Shown here: positions 48,152 to 61,109 of the stretch, in pieces
Layout of the letters: every line of letters starts with the position of its first letter
Numbering within the stretch: the first letter of the stretch is position 1
Translations under genes and position numbers: made by a program
The notes under the pieces: generated by a model
Told to the model about the DNA's origin: nothing
Database searches by the model: none
The model's input: the letters and a program-made list of their open reading frames with translations, nothing else
Source: Warburgia ugandensis
Lineage: Eukaryota; Streptophyta; Magnoliopsida; Canellales; Canellaceae
DNA length: 64,000 bases
NCBI GenBank assembly: GCA_035236585.1
Contig: CP141132.1
Coordinates: 24,635,445-24,699,444 of the forward strand
Reading direction: 5' to 3'

Positions 48152-48571
48152 TGTTGGAAAGGTTGGTGTTAGATGTTTTGGTTTAGGAGGAAGAAGTTTT
48201 GGTGGAAGAACTTAAAAGGGAAAAAGAGTGGAGATAAAAAGTTAAGAAGAAGGAACTTGAAGTTTATTACTTAATTCTTGGCTTATACAAAAGTGTGAAG
48301 AGCTACCTTTATTTATACTAGTAGCACATCTAAACCAATGGCTAGAATTGTGCTAACATACTTTTAATCCAATAGTTACAATGACTTTCTAGAGAACTCT
48401 CCATAAATATATAGCTCTTTTTCTAAAAATATCTAGATATTTGTAGCAACACTTTCTAGAATATGGACTTTTATGATCAACATAAGCTTTTTAGACCATG
48501 GGCTAGGGCTATCAAATTGATCCTTCTAGCCCGTTATAAAGAATGGGCCTAATCAAGTTTATTCTCTAACA
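48152..48571 (-). mobile_element. Solo Ty1/copia-type LTR, antisense to the BAHD gene
   Basis: A 420-bp segment TGTTGGAAAGG...TCTCTAACA, so TG...CA with TGTT/AACA ends. On the minus strand it has a TATA-type sequence (complement of CCTTTATTTATA at 48,306-48,317) and a following pyrimidine-rich region, as in copia LTRs. No PBS, PPT or internal domain adjoins it. Flanking pentamers (GTGTC and GTGAG) are only partly alike. It begins 55 bp after the BAHD stop codon. Confidence 0.65.
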
Positions 48572-49949
48572 GTGAGCAATCTTGTGTATGCCCTAGATCT
48601 CACTTTTAGATTTTCTTTCGGCAAAATTGTATGGAAGATGCATTCTTTTCATGTTTTAATTTCTACTTGGACTCTGCTTTTCATGTTTTCATTTTCAATT
48701 GCCTCCTAGTTTTCCTACAAGCTTTATACCATTATATTTAGTCTAATGTGACATTGTTGTTTGGTGCTTGACCAACTCCTGTGGCCATTAAAAGATGATG
48801 TGGCATTGACCGTTTGATCTGTCCGTTGCACAACTCTTAATAAGAAAAGAAGGAATAACTAAAATATAAAAAGAGTTGTTTCCTAGTGTTCTTCCCTAAG
48901 CAAAAAGCAAATTTCCCTTTCTACTTCCAACATGGATTTGTAAATGGGTAATTTCTATTTCTCTTCTCTTATTGTCACAAGCCTCATCTTTTTCATGATA
49001 ATAAAACGTCAAATTATTTTTTCTAACTTATATTGTGCTTGTTCAAGATCATGAAAAAGCTTGGAAACAAACATATTTTGGTTTAGTCAAGTTTTCTTTC
49101 AAGAGTAACATTTCTTGAAATCAAGTCATCTAAAGAATCAAGATAAACAAATTGGTTGGACCCTCAACTGGCTCGTTAAGAATCAAATCAACTATATGAA
49201 AGAATCAAGCTAATTGTCTCCAAGCTGAGTTAGCTATTCTTTGAAGAATATAGTAAAGTGTATTCTTTCAGATTGGAGCTAATCGGTCAAATTTCTCGAG
49301 CCCACTGGATTTACATTTTTTGTGAAAAGGAAAAGCTTCAATGATCTATGCAATTAGATGAAAAACTTGTAGAAGCTAGATTTCTAGATCAAAGTCACAC
49401 GAAGTGTGACACATGCATATTGAGTGAACTATCAATAATTGAAGAGTGAACTAAAATCTAGAAAAACTTACCCAAAATGGCAAAAAGATTTTCCTAAATC
49501 AAGCAAACTAATTTGGAAAATCAAGCTCACTGGATTGGAATTTTACTTAAAAAAGTCTTTTCTTGAAAATCAAGCTGACTACCTAGATTTTGCCAGTTGA
49601 CTAAAATTAAAACATAGTGAATTTCAAATATTAGTAGAAAAATGAATTAGGTAAGCATGATGATAAGCCAATTGCCTTTGAAATGGATTTACAAGATTTG
49701 TTATAAGTTGAATCCAACAAGCCATCCAAAGTTATCTGGACAACTAGATGAGGAGACAATTGAGATAGCTATTATTTTCAATTTGAAATATTGTCTCCCC
49801 AATGGGCATACTAGATTCCTACATATAAGGATTTGTCTCCAACAGATAAAAATAAGAGAAAGAATATCAAATGCAAAGGTATCCTAGCTATCTACTCAAG
49901 CAAGCAACTTCAAGCTTCATGTGCTAGTACTTTCTATCTTTCAATTTGT

Positions 49950-50027
<78 letters not shown>

Positions 50028-50387
50028 TGTATTTGAATTGAATGTAATTAAAGTGAACCCTTTTTCTTGTCTAGGTTAGTTTTTCAAGTGTTTGTAAAAA
50101 GGTTGAGCTACTACAATTAGTATAGTCCTTTATTTGCACCAACATAGTGTCTAGTGGCATGTAAAATCCTGCAAGGAGTTAGTAGAATTGAATATAAGTG
50201 TTAGCTTGAGAGAGTGAAAGTTTCAAAATCTTCATTGTTAGGAGCATTACAAAATGTTCTTTTATAACGTACTCTTATGTGGCAAAAATTTTCCTTCTTA
50301 AAGCTTGTCTTTGTGTTTTTAGCACCAACTTGCAAAAAGTTTTTAAATTTTGATTTGGGCCCAATCCCCTCCCTCCTAAGACCTCAC
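48572..50387 (+). mobile_element. Probable decayed copia 5' LTR region
   Basis: Non-coding AT-rich DNA with a CT tract, inferred to include a 5' LTR because a degenerate initiator-Met PBS (TTAGTATCAATACAAGTGCT, 50,391-50,410) and a copia gag start follow. The LTR left boundary could not be placed. Confidence 0.4.
49954..50025. repeat. (CT)n microsatellite
   Basis: 36 CT dinucleotides. Confidence 0.97.
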
Positions 50388-50455
50388 AATTAGTATCAAT
50401 ACAAGTGCTTTAAGGTTTTAAAAGAGTCAAAGACCAAAATTTTAAGATTCCAAAA

Positions 50456-50640
50456 ATGACACAACAAGTAGTTGTAGGAAAAAATCCTAGGGAAGGACAA
50501 TGCACTCATTTGCTACCCTTCTTTGACGACATTAGCTATTGTTACTAGAAAGGAAAGATGAAGATATTCTACAAATTTGAAGGTTATGAGCTATAGAAAT
50601 CTATAGAGGAGGACCCTTACAAGCCTTTTTTATTGATAGA
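50456..50640 (+). pseudogene. Ty1/copia gag N-terminus fragment
   Basis: Starts MTQQVVVG and contains HLLPFFDDISYCY, then KGKMKIFYKFEGYEL, and EEDPYKPF. This is the LPxFxGxNYxxWKxxM-type gag start (DUF4219/UBN2) of plant copia elements. Stops replace the two conserved Trp positions. It is cut off by a TA-rich microsatellite at 50,649. Confidence 0.75.
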
Positions 50641-50648
50641 TGGAGTGG

Positions 50649-50706
50649 CATATATATATATATATATGTATGTATATGTATATGTATGTATATGTATATA
50701 TATGTG

Positions 50707-50747
<41 letters not shown>
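50649..50747. repeat. (TA)n/(TATG)n/(TG)n compound microsatellite
   Basis: Alternating TA, TATG and TG stretches. The adjacent 50,748-51,119 is AT-rich with no gene seen. Confidence 0.95.
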
Positions 50748-50749
<2 letters not shown>

Positions 50750-51119
50750 CCAAATTCTACATCACTTTAATGATTTTTGGGGGTCTACACTTTGTTTCCA
50801 TCCTAAGAATGAATGTTTCTTAATTTTACAAAAATACATTTCAAAAGGGTTTCAAAATAGCTAAAAAAACCCCAAGGTTTTCACTAAAACCACCAAAAAT
50901 CAAGTTTTCTAAAAAATTATATCTATGGACTTCATGATTATAAAGTCACAACTTCTAAACTTTACAATTGTAAAGTGCCACTCATGAATGATCTCAGTCC
51001 TCCATTATTTACAATATTCGATAGACCAATTCCTCTTTAGTATGTTTACAAAATTGGGGCACCTTAATTTCATGATCATATATTATAGATACCAAAAAGT
51101 TACATTCATGAAGTGGAAA

Positions 51120-53966
51120 TGTGATGACCCAAGTTTTAGAAATAGTTTTTCACAATATTCTTTTAGAAAATGTCAAAATTTCCTATGAATGAAATTTTTT
51201 TTTATAATAAATATACCATAACTAATATATTTCATAACCACTTCTTCAAGCCCAAGTGTCATTTCAAAAACTCCATATATATACATGTAAAGTAATCAAA
51301 GAACAAAAAAAGCACATATTAGGACCCACTAGTCACAACCCAAACAACTGAACAAATCCATAATCCAAACATGAAATATAATTAAAACATTATTGTATAT
51401 TTGTCAACCAATGTGCTTAATGTAAAGTAACCTAACAAAATCTATTTAACTAAAGTAACTCATACTTTGAATCCTCCTTTGCTTCTTACTCCTTTACTAA
51501 CCCAAGATGAATCTGATGCTTGGAACCTTCACCTAAAATGTTAGTGGGGGTGAGTACAATCACGTAATAAGAAAACACTAGGCTAGTTTTGAAATTTGTG
51601 GCAATCATGTTTTAACAAGTAAGACTATCTCTTATGGAATCATCTAATATAACAAGTCTACATTATCATAGCTCTATGGTAATCATAAATTTAGGGATGC
51701 ATTTAAATAATCCCAAGATGTATCACACATCCCCAATTATCATATCACATAACAAAATGGTAGCATACTACTATGGGCCACATAGGCCATTGGTCTAAAC
51801 CCTTGAGAATGACTAACATGTCTCTTCATAGGCAGGTCACTATGCATATAGAGGAACTAACTCACCTTCCAAATATGTTTGACCACAGGATACATATGAT
51901 CACACACACCACCTCTCATGGGGCAGCCGGATCAAGGTGGAAGTAGTCTTCCCATGGTACAAACCTGCTACAATAGTCTAGAATTATGGACTAGTATCCT
52001 ATTCAGAGGTCAGGGGTCAGTTTGAAATCCTCCTAGCACAGGTTGATAGTTTCTACAGCCCTCTAATGACTCTTATAATTCGATACAACACATAGTATCA
52101 CTTGCTCTATTAGTACACATGTTCAATTCATACCCTTAATAGGTCCAATATCTTATAATGTAATGCCATAGATGAAATACATGTGTTTTCAAAGCTTATT
52201 CACTTTTTCAAAGCTTATTCACTTTCCCACATAACAAAACCACATATCTCAAAGATAACAAGGCTATTCAACTTGTAAATTACTCCATCCAAAACAAATG
52301 GAAATATTCTTAAACCTTTCATAACACATACACATAATTACTTGCTCTTGCTCTCACCTAATCATACATCACTAATATAGGATTCGTTAAGATACCAAGA
52401 ACGTCATAATACTCCCCACATAATAGGCTAATGGGTTCAAGTTATTAACTAGTTCAGCTATGATCATGCACTATTTACGAGCCTTAATTATTCTACTTTT
52501 TATCTGAAACAAAGATCTCTTTTAATTGTGATTTGGAATGGTCTCCCATCCATGTTTAATTAAGGCTTACATCAATGTGTAGCAGTATGTGTATACATCA
52601 CTATTTTTCATCTTTTCCATCATAGTTTCCTATCATTCTAAGCTCTAAATTATACTCTTTTAGAGCAACATTTTGAAGTAACTTTAAGCATGATTTCTAA
52701 TCAAGTTAATATGTTTTTTATTTAGTTTAATGATAGTTCATTATAGTAATAACATTAAATAAAGAGTGTTGATTCCCTCATGTTTTTAACCATAGTTCTA
52801 TAGCTAGTTTTAGACAAGATTGATACATTGTTTTGTGACAAGTATCACCCATCTTTTTCCAAGTTATTACTACTATTTTTAGCATGTATCAAAATGTATT
52901 TTATAATAGTAGCTTTAACAAAGTGTAGGAGAGAGTAAGGCAATTTACAAGGTTGTTTAGTATAGGCTTTTACATTTTAGAATTCCTTTAATCATCACCC
53001 ATATTTCCTACAAGTTTTGGAAGTGTTATCCTTAGATTAAATAAAGTAGTTTAATTACTTGTAAAGTGCGACTATTGCTGTAGGTTTTAAGCAGTGAGTT
53101 ACATTTTTATGTATCTTTGCACAACTTTAAAGTGTCATTTCTTAGCTTTATTTGGGGCATAGTCTTATTCATTATCTAGGTTAGATCATGCTTGATGATA
53201 ACCTTTATACTAATCAGCCAAATATGCATATATTAGTGATGACATAGGCAAGTATCCCATGCATGCTTACTGTAAAAAAGTCTATCTGAACAATGTATGC
53301 TTCTCATGCCATAACCATTCTATTTTTCACTCTAACTTGGAGCAACAAGTGACAACTGTATCTACATCTTAACAAATCAAAATATCATCCAAAGAAACAT
53401 GGAAAATGATCACCATAACATGGGGTTTTTAATCAAATGAAACGGGGTGCTTATTGTGTTATTGGTACACATGTTTTTCAAAGCCCAAAATCAAAAGAAA
53501 TCAACCCATGAAAACTCATCCAAAATAAAATATTTTAAACCAATAAAAGCTAGCATTAAACATGAGTTGAATAATATAAAACAATGAGAAAACATGGTAT
53601 GCATATGTGCAATTTTTTTTTTGAAAACTAGCCTTACTCATGCGCATAAAACATGATTACAATTCAGTCCATAACATGTAAACTTCATGCTAAACTCGTC
53701 TAAAAATTTACTATTAAACCGACATGTAAAGCTTTTGAAATGCTTACCATAGAGAGTTCCAAGTTCCCTAACCAAAGTGATTTTCCTCTTTTCCTATTCT
53801 TCTCTTCCTTTCCTTCTTCTTTCCTCCTTGCTTCCACATTTTTCTTGCCTTGGTTTCATGGTTTTCTTTGCTCTCCCTACTATTTGCTACTTTTTTGGTG
53901 TTTTGTTTGTGGTAAAACACATGGAACACATACATAAATTGCATGCTAAGGTTTAGTGTTGTTTCT
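51120..53966 (+). mobile_element. Ty3/gypsy LTR-like non-coding DNA
   Basis: Begins TGTGATGACCCAAGTTTTAG, the same start as the minus-strand sequence at 12,411. The following 2.8 kb is AT-rich and non-coding and runs to another such start at 53,967. A solo or truncated LTR is the likeliest reading. The 3' end was not identified, and the short frame at 53,740-53,937 is low-complexity. Confidence 0.45.
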
Positions 53967-56900
53967 TGTGACGGCCTGAGTTTTCATATGCAATTTTAAC
54001 TACAAAACTAATTCCTAATGAGAGATCAATCCCTATTTGAGAACAATTCTACAAAAACAATGCAGTAGAAGAATCTTTTTTCTTTTTAAATTCATTTTGA
54101 AAACCCCAAGTGTCATTTATTTCTAAGAAAATAAAATAACTAGAATTTTTTATTTATAAAACTAAAACAAAAATACATGTATTCGAGATCTAGCAAATCA
54201 CAACTCATAGTCCAAACGTAATAATGACATATATATGTCCAAAAGGGATGAGTTATATACTTACATTGACTATAGTCTGTTAAGTTATTGTCTTCATCCA
54301 GACTTGCATCCACTTCTATTTACTCTGCCTCAAGTTGAATTCTTCAAAGACCTGAGATATTGTAAATAATTTACAATATATCAATAAGCTCACACTTATG
54401 TAGGTAGTTTCACATCTACTATACCATATTTTAAAATCCAAGTCTAAACAAATTTTCTAGTAATTTTTAATGTAGTACTAAAGAATGTAATGATTAAATT
54501 AGAGATAGAAACATAATCCAAAACCACATGTCAATCTCAGTATATAGTTTCATGCTAAAACATTTTATATACTATCAACACAAAACATGCACGACTTTAA
54601 ATTTATGTTTTATAGATGATTAAAACCTCATGGTAATCTCACATAAATTGTAATTTATAATATATCATAAAATCACATATGTGCATAACTTTTAAACTGT
54701 GTGAAAGATCTATCATCTAACTTGATAAATCAAATGCCACAAGATCCTCAAAATATTAAAGTAGTAATCAATTAAACCATGAATGTCAACAATCCCAAAC
54801 CAACAACATCATCATGTGCACATATGCACACCAATGAACACATCAGTCAGTTGGTCATGGGTACTCATCTAAAGGCCATCAACACTCTCATCATACATAG
54901 TATCACAAAACAGAAGTCTCATAGAATACTATGCTCACAACTAGCTCACTAAAATTGTGTCTCAAGTATCTAACGACCAACCACCATAGCCTCTACATCA
55001 ACTTTGTATATGTTTCGAAAAGGGTGCTGTGAAAACCTTCAATGGTCATCCATACCACAACAGTCGAGAAAAACAAGTGCCTCTTTGGGCACGGACACCT
55101 ATCACATTTGGTGGTTAAAAAGAGGCCAAACCCTTACAACCTCTTAGCACAATACCCACCAAGCTCATTAGCCTAAACAAACATATATCTAAATCCAAAT
55201 GTCATTAAATCATATAGCATACATCTCATGCAAAACCATGCATTTATTTAACTCATCTCAAATCATGGGATTGATGTAATTTCAAGTATAATCTTTTCTT
55301 TCAAAAACATATTACTATGTGTAATAGAATGAGCAACATTGTTTTCATTTTCCATATAAAAGTATGCATCATGGTTATGAAGGTACATATATATAACTTA
55401 CATGCCTCATTTGAAAATATTGCATTCTTTAAAAGCCAAAGTAATGCAACATGACAAACTATTAGTTTTATGATAATTAAGTAGTTCCAAATCAAAGGCA
55501 TGATAATCAAATGATTTGATTATTTAAAATATGCATATTTTAGTAAAGCTAATTACATGCTCAAAATCCTAATGGCAAATAGATGTTAAAACTACCTACC
55601 TCAAACGTGGTTTTCCCAATTATCAGAATGCTCAATAGCCTTAGTTTGTACCAGTCAGTGTCTCTATCAATATAAGTACATTATAATGTCATTTATCTTA
55701 CTTACAATTTCTTAATCGTGACTTATTTAGCCTTTGATCCTGATAAACATGGTGAACTTGCTTTTATCATTTTCTGATCATATGTATTCTTCTTTATTTT
55801 TGTTGTAATATCAAATCTTGGTTGTTAATTAAATATCAAAGATCTAGATCATCTAAGTGTACTCAATTTCTATTAATTTATGACTTATATATAGTTTATT
55901 TCATATCTTAATGTTTGATCTATTGGTATGATGGTCGCATTAAATTTTGATCTATTAGATCAATAGTTCCAAGACATTCTAACATCAAATCCTTGAATAT
56001 AAATAGTTCAATTGCTCTTATTTATGTTTAATCCATTCTAATATTGTTGATTTTCTAAATTTTCTACTATTTATTTGGAGTAACTAAGATAAAGTGAAAT
56101 TGAACTAATTTAAATAAGACTTGGTAGTGTTCTTACCTCTAATTGCTTAAACCCATATATGATGGCGTGTCTAATGTGGACTGATGGGGTTTGATTGGCT
56201 TTGATAAAAAATTGAAGAATGAATGACTTAGATCAAGTGCTGGATCTATGGTCAAAAAATGAATGAAAGTCTCACTTGTTGTCTGATCTAGGTGTTAGGT
56301 AATTGATCACATGTTAAATCGTCCTAAAAGAATGAATTGGTTGTAGATCCAACATTGAGTGGCCGATCAATTGTTAGATCATGATAAAAAGGTCAAATTG
56401 ATCATAGATCTAAGTTTTTGTGATTTATTAACGGTTTGATCATGTGGGGCTTTATGGATATGATCACAAATATGATATTTGGTTTTAGATCAAGGGTTAG
56501 ATGACGATGGATGATTATATCTCATTTTGATAGATTAGATCCATGGTTATCATTTTATTTGATGGTTTAGATCAAAATTTAAGCTTATTTGGATGATCTA
56601 AATATTAGATCAATCTATTTACTTTTCATAATCATTTAATTAATCAAATTCTAAGGTTTAATAATTTTTAATGTGTTGCATCTAAGTTATTATATGATTT
56701 TTTAATTTTGATCAATTTAAGATGTGTTTTGATCTTAAATTTTCTTGCATAATTATGTTCATGTCATTGAGATGAATCCAATGGATGTCTCAGATCAAAA
56801 TTTGGAGTTGTATTACTTTCTAAATTGAAAATCTAAATTTCAAATGAATTTTCAACAGTTTAGATCAATTCTAGACAACATAGGAATTAAAATGTGGTCA

Positions 56901-57047
56901 CTAGGAGACATTGGAACATGATGCACATTTTGGAACACCCGATGCATCTTGGTCTCTAGAATGCACCACAGTGTTTCCCGTTCCCCTAAATGCATCGACG
57001 TCTAGGTCAGTTGGCCACTGTCCCATATGTGTAGAAATGTGCCAAGA
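53967..57047 (+). mobile_element. Second Ty3/gypsy LTR-like non-coding region
   Basis: Begins TGTGACGGCCTGAGTTTTC. It contains a GATCAA/GATCTA-rich portion (55,800-56,600) comparable to 10,200-10,700 in the minus-strand copy, at a similar distance from the start. The right end is not defined; 56,600-57,047 may be flanking DNA. No gene seen. Confidence 0.4.
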
Positions 57048-57052
57048 GTGTG

Positions 57053-59006
57053 TGTTGATTGTTTTATCGCAAGTGCACGGGCTATTGTAGTGTAGCTTAT
57101 GCAAGTACGGGTCGATCCCACAAGGACTTGATTTAAAATGGAGTTTTCAATAAAATCTAATTATTTAAAATTAAAAATAAATCACTCAAAATTACTGGAA
57201 TTATTAAAATGAGAATCAATGTTCAGATCTAATAAACTTCTCATAAATACAGAATTTCCAGTTCTTAAAGCAAACAAACAAAATCAAATAATGAGAAAAA
57301 AACTACTTTCCTAGATCAATATTCATCAAAATATTCACTTCTGGTCTTCTAAAATCTGATCTGACTTTACAAATATCTTCAATATGTTCTTGATTAGTGA
57401 TCCATCGGTCGGATTTGTCATATTCCTTAAAATAGTCAAGATCTGGGCTAAATTGTGATTTCAAGATTTGGACGGCTCAGATTGATTTCTGGATTTCAGA
57501 TCTAAGATCAGAAGCGTTGGTTATGTCTAGGGATGTCCTAAGAATGAACTTGTAAAATTAATTTGAAATCAGAGAAGAAACAAAGGAGAAATCGTGGATT
57601 TTGTTTTGATTAAGGCTAACTCGTTGATAGGTTAGCCTTAAATGATCTAGTAGAGTTTAGGCAGTTCCTGGATATGAAAAATGCAGATAAAATAGAACCA
57701 GGATAAACTAGGACACAGATGGAATTAAAAGAAAAGGACAGAATTGTAATTGCTTTTAAAGAGGAGGGCAGAATTGTAATTTTGGTTAAAATCTGGTTTT
57801 TAAGAGAAAAACTAGACAAACCTGATGGAGAAAGTGGGGAAGAAGGAGGAGAAGAAAATAGGAAAAGAGAAAAGGAGGAGAGAAAGAGGATTTGGGTTTC
57901 CTTCCCCAGAATGTCCGACACCGTGAAAAAACCTGACGACAGTGAAAGTTGCCAGAATTGAGGAGCGTGAGAGAGAGGGAGAGCCGGAGTGTGCGAAGCA
58001 GGCCGGTGAAGACGGAGGACGCCTGAGCTTTCTCGGGCACGGGGAAGATGACGCCTGCGAAGTCCAACCGGTGACAAGGAATTTGGCGAAGGAATCAAGT
58101 ACGATAATGCAGAGGTGCTGGTGTAGACCGCCCGGATTGGTTTAGGCGGTGATGGGTTTTTCCGGACTGGGTGGTGATGACCCAGAGAAGGATCCAGATG
58201 GGGGTGCGGTCCTGGCTGGGAGGAGAAAAAGCGTTGGGCAGGGGGACGATCCGTCCAGCCAAAGAGGAGAAAGACGAGAGAAAGAGAGAGTGGAGTGAAT
58301 GAGAGAGATTGGGTACGATGAGAATGTGGTTGACAAAGACGGAGGAGAAGAGAAGAGAATGGGCTGTGTACGGTTGGGAAAGAGAGTAGAGGAAGAATGG
58401 GAAGTGAGGAGTAGAAGGTGAGAAGAGAGAGTGGAGAGAATAAGAGGTGGGGGAGAAAAAGAAGTTGGGTACGTGAGAATGAGGAAAGGAAAAAGAAAAA
58501 GGAAAGAAGGAAAAAGGAAGAAAAAGGAAAGAAGGAAAAAGAAAAAAGGAAAAAGGAAAAAGGAAAAAGGAAAAAGGAAGAGGAAAAGGAAAAGGAAAAG
58601 GAAAAAGAAAGAAAAGAGAAAAGGAAAGAAAGAAGTGGGGGAAGGAGTTGCCCTTTACATGTTCTTTCCATTTTGTTCATGATTTCTATTCTATCCATCT
58701 CCATGGGTGATCTGGTCCATCCATTGCCCTTTAAGATGATCTGCACCGTTATCTTTTAATCACAGCCGTCCGTGCGTCCTTTGGTTGATCTGCAAAAGAA
58801 TAGACTAAATTAGACTCATTTGAACCCTACATTAGTCATCTAATGAGCTCTAATGATCATCTGACCATTGATTTTGACAAATTTAGGTTTGAATGGTCAA
58901 TTGGATTTATATTCAAAATCAAGCTAAGTTTTGTAAAATTGAACGGTTAGATGATCTAATTGAACACTAAATTAGGGGAATTTTGACCAAAATTAAACAC
59001 TTAACA
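57053..59006 (-). mobile_element. LTR of the Athila-type element
   Basis: Plus-strand limits TGTTGATTG...CACTTAACA give TGTT/AACA ends, and a polypurine tract adjoins the right edge. Near the left edge is TTTATCGCAAGTGCACGGG, a motif I associate with plant gypsy LTRs. The interior has a purine-rich tract of GGAAAAA-type repeats (58,478-58,640). The long minus-strand open frame at 57,616-58,746 is low-complexity LTR DNA, not a gene. A candidate 5-bp target sequence at the left edge is GTGTG (57,048-57,052); the other end is outside the window. Confidence 0.8.
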
Positions 59007-59022
59007 CACCCCCCAACCAGCA
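59007..59022 (-). promoter_or_regulatory. Polypurine tract (plus-strand primer)
   Basis: Complement of CACCCCCCAACC, directly adjoining the LTR edge at 59,006. It is the expected second-strand DNA primer site for reverse transcription. Confidence 0.75.
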
Positions 59023-60704
59023 TTTTGCTGGTCCCGAGCAAAACATGCGAAAACCAAATTTCAAGATTTCAAAATTTATTTTTATTTTTAAGTCAACTCC
59101 TCTTTTTTCTCAGAGAATTATCTTCAATAAATCACATCACTTTAGCATACTAATAAAAATGATTGAAGAATTCAAAACCCTACCCATATGCCAAAATAAT
59201 TCCAATTAAGCTCAAATCTCAGAGTGAGTGTGTGCATGTACAGTTTACATATAGAATCATCTTAATCTCTAAGTAAACTTCTAACTTTTGGATTTCATTC
59301 GAAATATGTTTTGACCTCAATCCTCACTAATGACATACGCTCAGAAACAAAATCTCTCAGATAAAGGGTTCAAATCATATATCTCTTTTAATTATGTGAG
59401 AAAAGGCAATAAAAGCAAAATTATCTCACATGTACTCATGAAAAACGGGAGTTACTAAGGATTTTAATTTGTTTTGATCCCTTTAGAATAGATGCCATTA
59501 CCTTTGAATATTTAGAAATACCACTCTTTTATATCCTGTCCATTCATTTCCTCATCAAGACTATATTTCTCCTAAAATCAATAGGTCTTTAACTGGGACG
59601 AAATGTAGGCTTAGGACAAGGTACCAAAGAAAGGGTATAAGGATATTCAAAGTTTCTTCAGAAAATAAGTAGAGGTCTTTTAAAGTTGATAATTCTTTTT
59701 TTTCTTTGCTTTTTTTCTAAAGTGAATATTTTTGTTTCCATTTTTCTTTGTATTCTTCAAACTTTTTTTTTTTTTTTCAGAATCTTTTCTTTCTTTTTCA
59801 GTACTTTTGACTCACTTTGAAGAATATTTCTTTTCTTCATATCCACTTTTCAACTTCAATTGCAACTAAAAGGTATTTCTTCATTCTTCTCTAACTTACT
59901 TTTCAAAGAAAATGGGTAATGGATAATTTATACTGGGTTAATATGGGTAAAGGGTAATTTGTGTGACAAAAGAAAAGGCTTTATATTAAAGGCTCAAGTT
60001 GGCTAACTAGTGGTAACAATACTTCTGGGTAGGCTTTATGTCTCTAGGTTAACAACAAGGATGACCTAAATCATTTTCTAGGTTTCCTATAATCCATCAA
60101 ATTCAATGAACTTCTAGAATTTTAAAGGTAATATTCTAATTATTCAGGTAATTAGCCAAATTAAGAGTTTGGGATCAATTTTCTTAAAGCACGCTGAAGA
60201 AAATTAGGAATATTTATAACCTCTAAAAAAAAAATGAATGGCTCTAAAACTCACTTAGGTAATAGGTCTCCACTGAATTTCTTCAGAATCTCTAAATTGT
60301 AGCCACTTATCAATCTAGACTATCTATATGCAACTGCTTGTACAGATGTGATCTAAGACTTTACTTTCATAGAATACTTTAGAAAATGAGTAAAAAGATG
60401 AATTAATCATATTCAATTCCATTAATAAGCTAAAGTTATTCAGATTATACTTCAGAAAATTCAATTCTCATCATAGTGTAGGAAATGACCTAAAATTTTT
60501 CATTTTTTTTTTCAATTTTTTTTTTTTTCAAAAGTCAAGGAAAGCACCTAAAAAACTAAAAAAAACTAGAATTTGCTAGAATTCTACACCCCCAACCTGA
60601 CAGAAACATTGTCCTCAATGTTTAAAAAGTAGAACCTAAAATGAATATGAGTGATGTAGAAAGCAACAAAAATACAAAATCTGGTACATAGGGATCAAAT
60701 CCAC
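59023..60704 (-). other. 3' untranslated region of the Athila-type element
   Basis: Non-coding, AT-rich, with poly-T runs (59,764-59,780 and about 60,500-60,530). Just past the pol stop lies the complement of CATTGAGGACAATG (60,607-60,620) with a nearby GGGGGTGTAG complement, also found at 15,883-15,917 in the plus-strand fragment. Confidence 0.75.
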
Positions 60705-61109
60705 TCAATCCTGATAAACAGGATCCTCTAGAGTTGTGGACTCAACTTCTGGATTCTCATAATCTAGGAAAGGCTTTAAAGGTTGACCATTCACTTTAAA
60801 AGAATGACCAGTCCTAGTATTCTTAATCTCGACAGTCCCATATGAAAAAATTTCTTTTACTATATATGGACCGGTCCATCGAGATCTAAGCTTACCTGGA
60901 AATAAATGAAGCTTAGAATTGTAAAGTAAAACCTTCTGGCTTGGAGTAAAGGATTTTCTCATTATGTTTTTATCATGAAAAACTTTCATCTTTTCTTTAT
61001 ATATCCTATTACTCTCATAAGCTTCTTGCTTGATCTCTTCCAACTCATTAAGTTGGAGTTTGCGATGTGAGCCTGCTTTATTCATATTGAAATTGAATGT
61101 CTTTATTGC
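60705..61109 (-). pseudogene. Integrase C-terminal domain
   Basis: In frame with the integrase core after a single stop at 61,110-61,112. It contains NELEEIKQEAYESNRIYKEK, FTPSQKVLLYNSKLHLFPGK and LRSRWTGPYIVKEI, the usual GPY/F-type integrase tail, and ends naturally at 60,705 with no chromodomain. Confidence 0.85.

Noticed and set aside
57616..58746. 376-codon minus-strand open frame
   Set aside because: Composed largely of Phe/Ser/Leu runs from a GGAAAAA-type purine tract inside an LTR; no domain, and overlapping frames on both strands are also open.
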